Assembly: GCA_016793465.1 (NCBI GenBank) | Contig: JAEUJW010000011.1 | Span: 1-64,000, forward strand | DNA: 64,000 nt | Source: Myxococcales bacterium | GTDB taxonomy: Bacteria; Myxococcota; Polyangia; Nannocystales; Nannocystaceae | Direction: 5' to 3' | Shown: positions 22,926-32,595 of the stretch, in pieces | Layout of the letters: the number at the start of each line of letters is the position of its first letter | Position numbering within the stretch: the first letter of the stretch is position 1 | Notes under the pieces: generated by a model | What the model was told of the DNA's origin: nothing | Databases searched by the model: none | What the model saw: the letters and a program-made list of their open reading frames with translations, nothing else | Translations under genes and position numbers: made by a program

Positions 22926-23941
22926 GCGCGACGCGCGACGGAGATCGGGCGCCGCGGGTGCTTGCGATCGTCGGGCCCACGGCGTCCGGAAAGTCACGAC
23001 TCGCGGTGTGGCTGGGCGAGCGAATGGGCCTGCCGCTGCTCTGCTGCGACTCGGTGCAGGTCTATCGCGGGCTCGACATCGGCAGCGCCAAGGCGGGGCC
23101 CGAGCAGCGGGCCCGCGTGCCGCACCACCTGATCGACCTGGTGGATCCGGACGTGGCGTTCAGCGCGGGAGATTATGCGGTGGCGGCGCTGGCCCAGCTC
23201 GCCCGCGGGCCCGGACTGTTCGTCGGCGGCACCGGCTTCTACCTGCGGGCGACGGCGTGGACGGGCTCGGGCGGCGACGGCGACGGCGCGCCGGAGGACC
23301 CCGCGCGGGCCGCGTTCACGGCCGGCTGGGAGGCCCGCGAGCGCGAGGCGCCGGGGGCCGTGCACGCGGCGTTGCAGCGCGTCGACGCGGCGACGGCTGC
23401 TGCGATCCACCCGCGCAATGTCGTTCGCAGCCTGCGCGCACTGTGGCTGTGCGAGACGAGCGGACGGGCGATCAGCGAGGTGCGTGCGGCCGACCCGCCG
23501 CGGCCGCGACTGCGCCTCGGGCTCGTGATGTTGGAGCCGCCGGCGGCGGACCTGGATCGCGCGATCGATGACCGCTGCGCGTCGATGCTGCGCGCGGGCT
23601 GGGTCGACGAGGTGGAGATGCTGCGGCGACGTGGGTATGATGCGCGCCACAAAGCGATGCGCAGCCTCGGTTACCGCCAGATCCTCGACCACCTCGACGG
23701 GCGCGTGCGCCTCGACGAGGCGCAGGCCGACATCCAGCGCGAGACGCGGCTGTACGCGCGGCGCCAGCGGACGTACTTCCGCAATCAGTTCCCCGCCGTG
23801 GCGGCGGGGGCGGGCGCGGAGGGCGACCTGCGCGTGTCGGTGACGACGCCGCTGTGGCGGTCGGGTGTCGATCTGGCCGAAGAGACAGCCGCATGGTTGC
23901 CGCGGGTGCGCGCGTGGGTCCACGACGACGGAGGAGCGTAG
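22922..23941 (+). CDS. miaA: tRNA dimethylallyltransferase
   Basis: Seen: 339 residues with P-loop GPTASGKS (18-25), DSVQVYRGLDIGSAK, the VPHHLIDLVDPD segment, GGTGFYLRA and the C-terminal RRQRTYFRNQ region. Known: MiaA adds a dimethylallyl group to N6 of A37 in tRNAs reading codons that start with U, improving reading fidelity. Length fits the family. GTG 22922 overlaps the mutL stop as GTGA, the arrangement common in bacteria where mutL and miaA are neighbours. A partial dyad element (CTGGCC-GAAG-AGACAG, 23873-23888) near the 3' end encodes LAEET. Confidence 0.96.
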
Positions 23942-23944
23942 GCG

Positions 23945-25012
<1,068 letters not shown>

Positions 25013-25015
25013 CGG

Positions 25016-27178
25016 ATGGCGCTCTACGAGAACGTCCTGGTCTTCGCCGCGATCCTGCTGGCGTTGACGCTGCTGCGGCTGATCCGGCGGCGGGATCCGG
25101 CGCAGCGCGGCTACCTGGTCTTGATCGTGGCCGAGCTGACGCTGGCCGCGCTGGCGGTGGTCCAGGGCGACCGCTTCATCGGCGTGGTGGTCTCGCTGCT
25201 GTGCGGGCTGACGGTCGGGTTGCCGTGGCTGCTCGAGCGGGCGGCGCGGCAGGCGTTCGCGCTCGGTCGGCCGCGGGCGGCGGTGCGGATGACGGGGCTG
25301 CGCGCGCTGCTGATGCCGGGCGCGGGGCTCGGTCGGCAGCAGCAGATCCTGGCGGGCTTCGCGGTGCTCGACCGCCGCGGGCCGGAGGCGGCGCTGGCCC
25401 ACTACCGCGGGCTGGTGGCGGAGGCCGAGGACCCGGCCGAGTTGGCGATGATTCACGAGCAGATCGCGGCGATGCTGCTGTTCGACCTGCGCTGGGCCGA
25501 GGCGATCACGCACTACGAGTCGCAGTTCCAGCCGGGCTACGCGGCGCTGCGTCCGGCGCTGGCGCTCGGCATGCTGCGCGCGTACGGCGAGGTCGGGCGC
25601 CTCGACGCGGCGGCGACGCTGCTGCGCATGCTCGAGGGCGGACCGATGGGCTCGGAGCCGGGCGCGGCGTCGCTGCTGGCGCAGGCGCGGCTGACGTTCC
25701 TGGCCTACGCGGGCCGCCACGAGGCCGTCGACGCGGCGATCGGCGGCGACCGCGGCAAGGGGCACGGGCTGTCGCCGGCGAGCGCGGGGCTGCTGCAGGC
25801 GACGGCGGCGGCGCGGGCCGGGGCGAGCGAGCGGGCCCACGCGCTGCTGCAGGCGCTGCCGAAGCTGGTGCGGGCGCGCGAGGAGCGGACGCTGGCGGCC
25901 GGGCGCGCGCTGCAGGGCCGGCTCGACCGTGAGGTGGTGACGCCGGGCGAGGTCCTGGTGGAGTACGCGCGGCAGGTCGAGCTGCGCCTGCGCGAGCAGG
26001 GCTCGCCGGGGCGTCCGCCGCCGGCGCGCGGGCTGGTGGTGACGGGCTCGCTGATCGCGGCGATGGCCGCGGTGTTCGCGGTGAGCCTCGGCGCGGGGCT
26101 GTGGGGCGTGGGCCTGCTGCACGCGGGGGCGCTGACGCCGGAGCTGTGGCGGGCGGGCAGCTGGGGGCGCCTGCTGAACGCGCCGTTCGTGCACGCCGAC
26201 CTGCTGGGGCTGCTGCTCAATTGTTATTCGATCTGGCTCGGAGGACATGTCTTCGAGCGCATCCAGGGCCACGCGCGCATGGGGCTGACGGCGCTGGTCG
26301 GCGCGGCGGCGGGGCTGTGGGCGGCGGCCCGGTTCGAACCGGCGGCGGCGACGATGATCGGCGGCGGCAACGCGATGGCGGTGGCGGTGCTGGTGGCGAC
26401 TCTGTGGACGCTGGTGCCGACGCGCACGCCGGGCGTGTCTCCGGGGGTGCGCCGCAGCCTGGTGGTGACGCTGCTGCTGCTGGTCGGGGCCCAGCTGCTG
26501 GCGTGCATGCCGGGCGACCACGCGCTGCGCTCGACGCCGCTGGCGCTCGCGGGCGCGGCGTTGGTCGGCTCGCTGATCGCGGTGGCGCTGCCGCCGAACC
26601 TGCCGCGCGCGCTGGCCCGCGTGCTGGCGGCGCTGCTCGTCGGGGTCGTGGGGCTGGTGGTGATCGCCGGCGTGCAGGTGGCGCGCGAGGATCCGATCGG
26701 GTTCGCCATCCGCCACCGCGAGCCGCGTCCGCCCGAGCACGGGGTGACGCTGACGCTGCCGCGGAGCTTCGAACGCGTGAGCACGGCGGGCGAGCGCCGC
26801 CACCCGCTGCTGCCGGTGTACCCCGGGTGGATCGACATGCAGGCGCTGCGCGGCGGGGCGCTCGTGCAGGTGATGGTGCTCGAGGGCGGGTCGTCGCCGC
26901 AGTCGAGCGCGCTCATCCGCCTCGATCCGCAGCTGTCCCGCGAGCTGGTGGTGCGCGAGGACGCGGGGCTCGACGCCGGGTCGCGGGCCGCGCTCGCGGG
27001 GGTCGAGGGCCTGTCGACGTATACGCTGCAGCGCAACGGGGTCGCGGTCGGCCGGGTGATCGAGCGGTCGTTCGGCGCGGTCGGGCCGACGGTGGTGCTG
27101 GTGGCGGCGCCCGGCGAGGCGCTCGAGCAGGCGCCGCGGCTGTACGCGCAGATCGTCGCGGACGCGGCGAGGGAGTAG
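25016..27178 (+). CDS. Rhomboid-like multi-pass membrane protein, catalytic serine not evident
   Basis: Seen: 720 residues. Two N-terminal membrane helices (~5-75), a soluble TPR-like helical region (~100-325), then a rhomboid-type membrane core (~340-555) with WGRLLNAPFVHADLLGLLLNCYSIWLGGHVFE, matching the rhomboid L1 loop and second helix, and a ~165-residue C-terminal soluble domain. Where active rhomboids have GxSG, this protein reads MIGGGNAMAV (~447-456), with Gly/Asn in place of Ser, and the later helix lacks a clear HxxG motif. Inferred: a pseudoprotease (iRhom-like) acting as a membrane chaperone or adaptor. Three nt separate it from accA. Confidence 0.82.
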   Translation: MALYENVLVFAAILLALTLLRLIRRRDPAQRGYLVLIVAELTLAALAVVQGDRFIGVVVSLLCGLTVGLPWLLERAARQAFALGRPRAAVRMTGLRALLMPGAGLGRQQQILAGFAVLDRRGPEAALAHYRGLVAEAEDPAELAMIHEQIAAMLLFDLRWAEAITHYESQFQPGYAALRPALALGMLRAYGEVGRLDAAATLLRMLEGGPMGSEPGAASLLAQARLTFLAYAGRHEAVDAAIGGDRGKGHGLSPASAGLLQATAAARAGASERAHALLQALPKLVRAREERTLAAGRALQGRLDREVVTPGEVLVEYARQVELRLREQGSPGRPPPARGLVVTGSLIAAMAAVFAVSLGAGLWGVGLLHAGALTPELWRAGSWGRLLNAPFVHADLLGLLLNCYSIWLGGHVFERIQGHARMGLTALVGAAAGLWAAARFEPAAATMIGGGNAMAVAVLVATLWTLVPTRTPGVSPGVRRSLVVTLLLLVGAQLLACMPGDHALRSTPLALAGAALVGSLIAVALPPNLPRALARVLAALLVGVVGLVVIAGVQVAREDPIGFAIRHREPRPPEHGVTLTLPRSFERVSTAGERRHPLLPVYPGWIDMQALRGGALVQVMVLEGGSSPQSSALIRLDPQLSRELVVREDAGLDAGSRAALAGVEGLSTYTLQRNGVAVGRVIERSFGAVGPTVVLVAAPGEALEQAPRLYAQIVADAARE

Positions 27179-27238
27179 CGGGCGAGCGACGGCCGGTTGT
27201 GTATGCACTGGCACTTTGCCCGGCGCGCGGGTGCGGTG

Positions 27239-27970
27239 TCAGCGTTCGGGCGGTGGCGGTGACGGTGGCGGTGGTGGCTGGCCGAAGCCGCGGACGATCT
27301 GCACGAGCTCGCCGACCACCGCGGGGCGTCCGGCGAGGTCGGCGTTGGCGGCCATGTCGCGGCTGAGGCCGACGGAGTGGCCGCCCTCGACGATGATGCG
27401 CCGGAGGTGATCGTCGGTGACGCCGGCTTGCCAGGTCGGGTCGTGGAAGTCGCGCGGGGCCGGGAACAGGGCGCGGCCGGAGGGGCCGTCGCCGCGGCCG
27501 TGCGGGCCGTGACAGTTGGCGCAGCGGGTCCGCCACAGCTCGCGGGCGGCGGCGGCGGCGGCGGGGCCCGGGGGGTCGGGCGGGGCGCAGGCGGCGAGGA
27601 CGAGCAGGAGCGGGGCGAGCAGGACGAGGGATGTGCGCAGATGAGGAAGGAAGTGGCTGGCCTTTGGGACAGGCCGTGTGGGGCTGGCCTTCGGGGCGGG
27701 CCGTGCGGGTCTGGCCTTCGGGACAGGCGGTACGGGGATGGCCTTCGGGACAGGCTGTGTGTGGCTGGCCTTCGGGACAGGCTGTGTGTGGCTGGCCTTC
27801 GGGACAGGCTGTGTGTGGCTGGCCTTCGGGACAGGCTGTGTGGGGCTGGCCTTCGGGACAGGCTGTGTGGGGCTGGCCTTCAGGACAGGTCGGTGCGCGC
27901 GGGGACGCGCGGGGACCGGCGGGGTCGCGCGGGCGGGCCGGGAGCTGGCCTTCGAGGCAGGTACGGGCAT
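27239..27970 (-). CDS. c-type cytochrome lipoprotein with repeat-expanded N-terminus
   Basis: Seen: 243 residues. The only start codon in frame is ATG 27970. It is followed by ~100 residues made of nonapeptide units (PVPKASHTQ type) from nine 27-bp repeats, and only then comes a normal lipoprotein signal (LRTSLVLLAPLLLVLAAC) at ~107-124. The mature part is a small class I cytochrome c: CANCHGPHGRGDG heme site, DP-W segment, and a distal Met candidate in LSRDMAANADL. Known: such cytochromes carry electrons in the periplasm. A signal peptide 105 residues inside the chain is abnormal; either the repeats grew between ATG and signal, or an unusual start codon is used. The ATG overlaps the arfB stop (TGATG). 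Confidence 0.78.
   Translation of the reverse strand: MPVPASKASSRPARATPPVPARPRAHRPVLKASPTQPVPKASPTQPVPKASHTQPVPKASHTQPVPKASHTQPVPKAIPVPPVPKARPARPAPKASPTRPVPKASHFLPHLRTSLVLLAPLLLVLAACAPPDPPGPAAAAAARELWRTRCANCHGPHGRGDGPSGRALFPAPRDFHDPTWQAGVTDDHLRRIIVEGGHSVGLSRDMAANADLAGRPAVVGELVQIVRGFGQPPPPPSPPPPER
27659..27901 (+). repeat. Nine tandem 27-bp units built on the dyad element
   Basis: Units start at 27659, 27686, 27713, 27740, 27767, 27794, 27821, 27848 and 27875. Each has GGCC-TTCG-GGACAG (first TTTG, last TTCA) plus an 11-bp spacer such as GCTGTGTGTGG. They are in frame with the cytochrome gene on the minus strand. A tenth, degenerate copy lies at 27957. Units 4-6 are identical, so the array expanded recently. 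Confidence 0.95.
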
Positions 27971-28404
27971 CAGGCCTCGTCGTCGGGCGGGCGCCGGGCT
28001 TGCTTGCGCTCGGCGTTTTGCCGCTTGGAGTCGAGGCGGCGGCGGATCGCGCCGGCGCCCGGGCGGGTGGCGTGGCGCGGGCGGGGCAGGGTCTGGGCCT
28101 CGACGAGCAGGCGGTGCAGGCGATCGACGGCGTCGGTGAGGTTGCGGCCCTGGTCGCGCGAGCGGCCGCAGGTCAGCACGATCTCGTCGCCGGTGGTCAG
28201 GCGGGCGCCGGCGAGGCGGCGCAGGCGGAGCTCGGTCTTCTGGGTCAGGCCGTGGATGCAGGCGAGCGCGACCCGCAGCTCGACCTTCGAGGCGACCTTG
28301 TTGACGTTCTGACCGCCGGGGCCGGACGAACGCACGGCGCGCCAGCGCAGCGCCCAGGCGGGCACGCGGACGTTTGGCGCGGCGATCAGCTCGGCCAGCA
28401 ACAT
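27970..28404 (-). CDS. arfB: Peptidyl-tRNA hydrolase ArfB (YaeJ/ICT1 family)
   Basis: Seen: 144 residues with the release-factor-like catalytic loop SSGPGGQNVNKVASKVELR (GGQ near residues 30-32) and a basic C-terminal tail (IRRRLDSKRQNAERKQARR) that in this family enters the empty mRNA channel. Known: ArfB releases nascent chains from ribosomes stalled without a stop codon, as a backup to trans-translation. Length (~140) is typical. Starts at ATG 28404. Its TGA shares the A of the next gene's ATG, coupling it to the cytochrome gene with no obvious functional link. Confidence 0.95.
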   Translation of the reverse strand: MLLAELIAAPNVRVPAWALRWRAVRSSGPGGQNVNKVASKVELRVALACIHGLTQKTELRLRRLAGARLTTGDEIVLTCGRSRDQGRNLTDAVDRLHRLLVEAQTLPRPRHATRPGAGAIRRRLDSKRQNAERKQARRPPDDEA

Positions 28405-28729
28405 GGCGGCGAAGGGTGAGCCATCGGGCGCCGGTTTGCAAGCGGACGAACCGCGCGTATGGGCCTCGCGCGGGCGTGGGGCCGGCACGCGCACGCGGCC
28501 TCTCGCGGGTGTGAGGCCGGCGCGCGCACGCGAGGCCGGCGCGCGCACGCGGGCCGATCGTGCCACTGCCGCGAGCATGAACGTGGAGACGAAGGGGGTG
28601 CTCGCGAGGGCCGCGGTCGACGACGAGGCGCGCGGCTCGGCAGGCGGCGATGGGGGGCGGCGCAGGGGCGTGGGCACGACGTCGCGGGTGTCTGGTCGTG
28701 GAGTCGGCGGTCCGCGGCGGCGCGGGCCG
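28405..28729. other. 325-bp non-coding region with short GC repeats
   Basis: No gene supported. It contains two perfect 19-bp direct repeats (28513-28531 and 28532-28550, opening GAGGCCGGCGCGCGC) and two related degenerate copies upstream. It lies upstream of arfB and downstream of the large kinase gene, both on the minus strand, so it should hold the arfB promoter. Confidence 0.55.
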
Positions 28730-31700
28730 TCAGCTCCGGACGGGGACCAGACAGGCGGCCATGCGGGCGGGCGCGGTGACGCCGAGCTCGCGCATGCGGC
28801 GGACGGCGGCGGCCTCGCGGGCGGGGTCGCGGGCGAGGCGGGCGGCGTGCCAGCGGGCGGCGGCGGCCCACAGCTGCATGCGCTGGGCGTCGAGGCCGGC
28901 GATGGCGACGGCGAGGGCGGCCTGGGCGCGGTCGTCGCGGCCGTGGGCCTGGGCCAGGCCGGCGCGCAGCAGCTGGGCGAGGGGGTCGGTCCAGCGGGCG
29001 CGCTCGGCGGTGAGGACGCGCTCGGCGGCGGCGGCCTCGGCGAGCAGCGCGGCGGCCTCGGCGGGGCGGCGGCGGGCGGCCAGCAGCGCGGTGGCGCCGC
29101 GCCAGAACTCGCCGCTGCCGCGGCCTTGTGGCCCGAGGTACATGTACGATCGGACATACGCGGGCCACTCGGCGGCGAGGCGGGCCCACGCGCGCGGGCC
29201 GTCGCCGAGGTAGACGCCGACGACCCAGGCGGCGAGCGTGCCGTGGGCGCGCTCGACCGGGAAGGCGTCAGGCGGGCACTCGCGGGCGGCGGCGACGAGC
29301 TCGCGGGACGCCTCGTCGGGGTCGTCGGCGGCGAGGGCGGCGAACATCTGCCAGCTCATGCGCAGGCGGGCCTCGGTGCGGCGATCGCCGACGCGGCGCA
29401 CCAGCTCGAGGAAGGTCTTGCGGCGCTCGGCGAGGGCGGTGAGGTCGCCGAGGAAGAACAGGCAGTCGAGGGCCCACACGCCGCACACGCCGACGAGGAT
29501 CGCGCGGGCCTGGGCCTCGAACGCGTGCGCCGGGAGCTGGGCGAGCGGCAGGCCGGCGGCGTCGAGGTGGGTCAGCGCGCGCGACCAGTCGCCGAGGTTG
29601 TAGTCGAACAGGCCGCGGCACAGGGTGACGAACGGGACGGCGTCGACGAGGCCGTGGCGGGCGGTGTGTTCGTCGGCGAGGTCGAGCAGGCGGCGGGCCT
29701 CGGCGTAGCGGCGGGTCTCGTGCGACAGGTAGCCGGCGTGGCCGGCGAAGGCGCGGACGATGCGGCCGGGCTCGCCGACGTCGAGGACCTGCAGCAGCAG
29801 CTCGAGCTGGTAGAGGCTGCCGCCGGTCGGGTCATGCTGGACGATGGCGATGCGGGCGGCTCGCAGGGTGTCGAGGCGCACGAGCACGGCCTCGTCGATC
29901 TCGGCCTCGCGGCGCGGGGTGAAGCCGAGGCCGCGCGCGCGCAGGCGCAGGCGCAGGGCGGCGACGCGGGCGCTGCGGGCCGCGCCGCTGCGCGGGAGCC
30001 TCATGCCGAGGTCGACGAGCAGGCGGTCGATCTGGGCCCGGCCGCGGGCGACCGCGCCGGCCTGCAGCAGCGTCTCGGCGGCGCGGCGGCGCAGCTCGAG
30101 CGCGCGCAGCGGCGGCGACGAGGCGGCGGCGGCGAGGAAACAGTTGGCGGCCTCGTCGCAGCGGCCGGCGGCGGCGAGGGCGACCCCCGCCTCGACGCGG
30201 AGCTCGGCGCGGGCGACCGCGTCGGTGTGCGGCGAGAGCTCGAGGGCGGCGAGCAGCAGCTCGGCGGCGCGGTGGAACGCGAGGGTGGCGGCGGCGTGGC
30301 GGGCGGCGGCGACGGTCGCGTCGCGGGCGCGCTCGGTCTGGCCGGCGCCGCGGAGGTGGTGGGCGAGGGCCTCGAGCTCGGCGGGGTCGTCCTGCTCGGC
30401 GAGGGCGTCGGCGAGGCGGCGGTGGTGGTCGCGCAGGCCGGCGGGGTCGATGCGGGCGAGCACGGTCTCGCGGATCTTGTCGTGGTAGAGCTCGACGGCC
30501 TCGCCGCGCTCGGTCCGGCGGGTGCGCACGAGGCGGGCCGCGCGGAGCTGCCGCAGGCCGGCGTGGCCGGCGGGGGCCAGGCGGGCGGCGAAGTCGGCGG
30601 CGAGCGGGCGGCCGGCGACCGCGAGGGCGGCGAGCAGCTCGCTGGCGGCGTCGGGCAGGCGGGCGGCGCGGGCGGCCACCAGGTCCTCGAACCGGCAGGC
30701 CGAGACGTCTGTCCCCGAGGACATGTCCCGGAGGGCATGCACGAGCTCGTGCAGGAACAGCGGCAGGCCGGTCGACTCGCGGGCGACCACGGCGGCGTCG
30801 GCGTCGCCGGCGGTGAGCAGGCGGGCGAGCGTGAGGCTGGCGCCGGCGTCGAGCGGGCCGAGGCGCAGCTCGCGGACGGGGGCGCGGGCGTCGGCGAGGC
30901 GGTGCAGCAGCAGCTGCACGCTCGGGCCGGAGTCGTCGGCGCCGAGGCTGGCGAGCAGGAGGCAGCGCGGCGGGGCGTCGGCGGCCAGGGCGGCGAGCAG
31001 GGCGGCGCTGTCGGCGTCGGCCCACTGCAGGTCGTCGATGTAGAGCACGACCGGGGCGCGCGCGCTCAGCCAGGCGAGGATGCGGCGCAGCGTCACGTAG
31101 GCGCGGTCGCGCAGGCCTGTCCGCAGGGACATGTCCCCGGGGTCAGGCGCCGGGCGCCGGGCGGCGGCCAGCGCGGGCAGGCGGCGCAGCACCGGGAACA
31201 GGTGGGCGAGGGCGACGACGTCGCCGGCGAGCGCCGCGGCCTGATCGGCGGCGGACAGGCCGAGGAGGTGGGCGGTGAGGGCGTCGACGAGGCTGTCGAA
31301 CGCGTTGTGCGGCACGTCCTCGCGCTCGTAGCAGCGGCCGGTCAGGACGATCGGGGCGGCGCGCTCGACCCGGGGCGGCGGGCCCTGGGGGTCGTTGGCG
31401 GCCTGGTCGCCGTCGTCGGGGGCGGCGAGGCGGTCGAGGAAGGCCTGCACGAGGGTGGTCTTGCCGACGCCGGCGTCGCCGCGCACGAGCACGAGCGTCG
31501 CGGGGCCGGCGGCGCGGGCGAGGGCCTCGGCGTGGGCGCGGTGGAGGAAGGCGAGGGCGTCGTCGCGGCCGACGAGCAGGCCGCGCGGGGTGCCGGCGCG
31601 GGTCGGCGGGGCGGCGCCGAGGGCGGCGAGGATGTCGCGGGCGCCGGCGCGGCGCTCGGGGTCCCGCGCGAGCAGGCGGCGGCACAGGGCCGCGAGCGCG

Positions 31701-32539
31701 GGGTCGCCGGCGGGCGCGAGCACGTCGGGCGGGGTCGGGTCGGCGGCCAGCCTGGCGTGGAGGATCTCCGCCGGGTCGCCGCGGTGCGGCAAGGTCCCGG
31801 TGAGCGCCTCGTAGAGCATCACGCCGACGCTGTACCAGTCGCTGGCGGGGGTCGGGGCGGCGCCGAGCAGCAGCTCGGGGGCCATGTACGCCGGCGTGCC
31901 GACCAGCTCGCCGCGCGGGCCGCCCCACTCGTGCACGAGGCCGAAGTCGAGGAGCACGACGCGGCCGCCGGGGGTGACGAGCACGTTGGACGGCTTGATG
32001 TCGCGGTGGACCTTGCCGGCGTCGTGCAGGGCGGCGACGCCGGCGACCAGCTGCGGCAGCAGGGCGGCGACCTCGGTGCCCGCCCGGACCTCGGCGAGGA
32101 AGTCGCGGCCGTCGATCGACTCCATGGTGACGAACACCTGGTCGCCGGCGACGACGAGGTGGCGCAGGCCGACGAGGTTCGGGTGGTCGAGGTCGGCGAG
32201 GGCGCGGAACTCCTGCTTCAGGCGGAACAGGGCGGCGGGGTCGAAGCCGTGCAAGGTCTTCAGGGCCACGGTGTCGCCGCGCTCGTCGCTGGCCTCGTAG
32301 ACCGCACCCATGCCGCCGCGGCCGATCAGACGGCGGATGGTGTGGCCGCCGACCACGGTCGGGGCGTCGGCGATGCCGAACAGGCGCTCGCGCACCGAGG
32401 ACTTCAGGTGCTGGACCTCGAGGCCGCCCGCGAGGGTGCGCGCGCCGGCGATTTGCCGGTCGAGGCGCTCGCCGCCGCCGTCGACCTCCGGCGGGTTCGG
32501 GGCGAAGCGCGCCGGTCCGTCGCCAACCTCCGCCGCCAT
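28730..32539 (-). CDS. Ser/Thr kinase - AAA ATPase - TPR regulator (1269 aa)
   Basis: Seen: a kinase domain at ~65-330 (GRGGMGAVYEA, VALKTL Lys, HRDIKPSN, DFG, TPAYMAPE), then an AAA/STAND-type ATPase (~350-720) with P-loop GDAGVGKTTL and Walker B VVLYIDDLQWAD, then ~500 residues of helical TPR-like repeats. No membrane span. Known: this PknB-AAA-TPR layout is common in myxobacteria and resembles MalT/STAND regulators with a kinase in front. Inferred: ligand or partner binding to the TPR region controls the ATPase and kinase. Two dimeric dyad elements lie in frame in the ATPase part (30709, 31117). Divergent from the sigma factor gene at 32596 with 56 bp between them; TACGAT 9 nt before the ATG is a good -10. 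Confidence 0.92.
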   Translation of the reverse strand: MAAEVGDGPARFAPNPPEVDGGGERLDRQIAGARTLAGGLEVQHLKSSVRERLFGIADAPTVVGGHTIRRLIGRGGMGAVYEASDERGDTVALKTLHGFDPAALFRLKQEFRALADLDHPNLVGLRHLVVAGDQVFVTMESIDGRDFLAEVRAGTEVAALLPQLVAGVAALHDAGKVHRDIKPSNVLVTPGGRVVLLDFGLVHEWGGPRGELVGTPAYMAPELLLGAAPTPASDWYSVGVMLYEALTGTLPHRGDPAEILHARLAADPTPPDVLAPAGDPALAALCRRLLARDPERRAGARDILAALGAAPPTRAGTPRGLLVGRDDALAFLHRAHAEALARAAGPATLVLVRGDAGVGKTTLVQAFLDRLAAPDDGDQAANDPQGPPPRVERAAPIVLTGRCYEREDVPHNAFDSLVDALTAHLLGLSAADQAAALAGDVVALAHLFPVLRRLPALAAARRPAPDPGDMSLRTGLRDRAYVTLRRILAWLSARAPVVLYIDDLQWADADSAALLAALAADAPPRCLLLASLGADDSGPSVQLLLHRLADARAPVRELRLGPLDAGASLTLARLLTAGDADAAVVARESTGLPLFLHELVHALRDMSSGTDVSACRFEDLVAARAARLPDAASELLAALAVAGRPLAADFAARLAPAGHAGLRQLRAARLVRTRRTERGEAVELYHDKIRETVLARIDPAGLRDHHRRLADALAEQDDPAELEALAHHLRGAGQTERARDATVAAARHAAATLAFHRAAELLLAALELSPHTDAVARAELRVEAGVALAAAGRCDEAANCFLAAAASSPPLRALELRRRAAETLLQAGAVARGRAQIDRLLVDLGMRLPRSGAARSARVAALRLRLRARGLGFTPRREAEIDEAVLVRLDTLRAARIAIVQHDPTGGSLYQLELLLQVLDVGEPGRIVRAFAGHAGYLSHETRRYAEARRLLDLADEHTARHGLVDAVPFVTLCRGLFDYNLGDWSRALTHLDAAGLPLAQLPAHAFEAQARAILVGVCGVWALDCLFFLGDLTALAERRKTFLELVRRVGDRRTEARLRMSWQMFAALAADDPDEASRELVAAARECPPDAFPVERAHGTLAAWVVGVYLGDGPRAWARLAAEWPAYVRSYMYLGPQGRGSGEFWRGATALLAARRRPAEAAALLAEAAAAERVLTAERARWTDPLAQLLRAGLAQAHGRDDRAQAALAVAIAGLDAQRMQLWAAAARWHAARLARDPAREAAAVRRMRELGVTAPARMAACLVPVRS
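29147..29163. repeat. 17-nt exact repeat of 11128-11144
   Basis: CGATCGGACATACGCGG occurs here and at 11128, in two unrelated kinase genes and in different frames. Adjacent GTACATGTAC (29138-29147) is itself palindromic. Confidence 0.7.
30709..30738. repeat. Dimeric dyad element around GGACATGTCC
   Basis: CTGTCC-CCGA precedes the central GGACATGTCC (30719-30728); the right outer arm (GGGCAT) is degraded. In frame as RDMSSGTD in the ATPase region of the kinase gene. Confidence 0.75.
31117..31146. repeat. Dimeric dyad element around GGACATGTCC
   Basis: CTGTCC-GCAG, central GGACATGTCC (31127-31136), CCGG-GGTCAG. Both outer arms are preserved. In frame in the same kinase gene as GDMSLRTG. Confidence 0.85.
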
Positions 32540-32548
32540 TGCCCCCGC

Positions 32549-32554
32549 ATCGTA
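32549..32554 (-). promoter_or_regulatory. -10 hexamer TACGAT
   Basis: Minus strand, 9 nt before ATG 32539 of the kinase/ATPase gene; no ribosome site follows. Confidence 0.5.
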
Positions 32555-32579
32555 TCACGACGAGACGAGCGCTCGGTGG

Positions 32580-32585
32580 TAGACT
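32580..32585 (+). promoter_or_regulatory. -10 hexamer TAGACT
   Basis: Plus strand, 10 nt before GTG 32596 of the sigma factor. It is back to back with the kinase promoter, so the two promoters share the same ~60 bp and may be coregulated. Confidence 0.45.
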
Positions 32586-32595
32586 CGGGCGGCGC

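Noticed and set aside
26244..26253. GGACATGTCT in the rhomboid-like gene as another dimer
   Set aside because: One mismatch in the centre and no outer arms at the expected distance.
27659..27901. Regular repeat array that could be taken for CRISPR
   Set aside because: Spacing is a constant 27 bp with no unique spacers, units read in frame inside a gene, and no cas genes are nearby.
27631..28419. Plus-strand frames with GLAFGTGC-type repeats
   Set aside because: They are antisense translations of the 27-bp array and arfB; no start signal or known domain.
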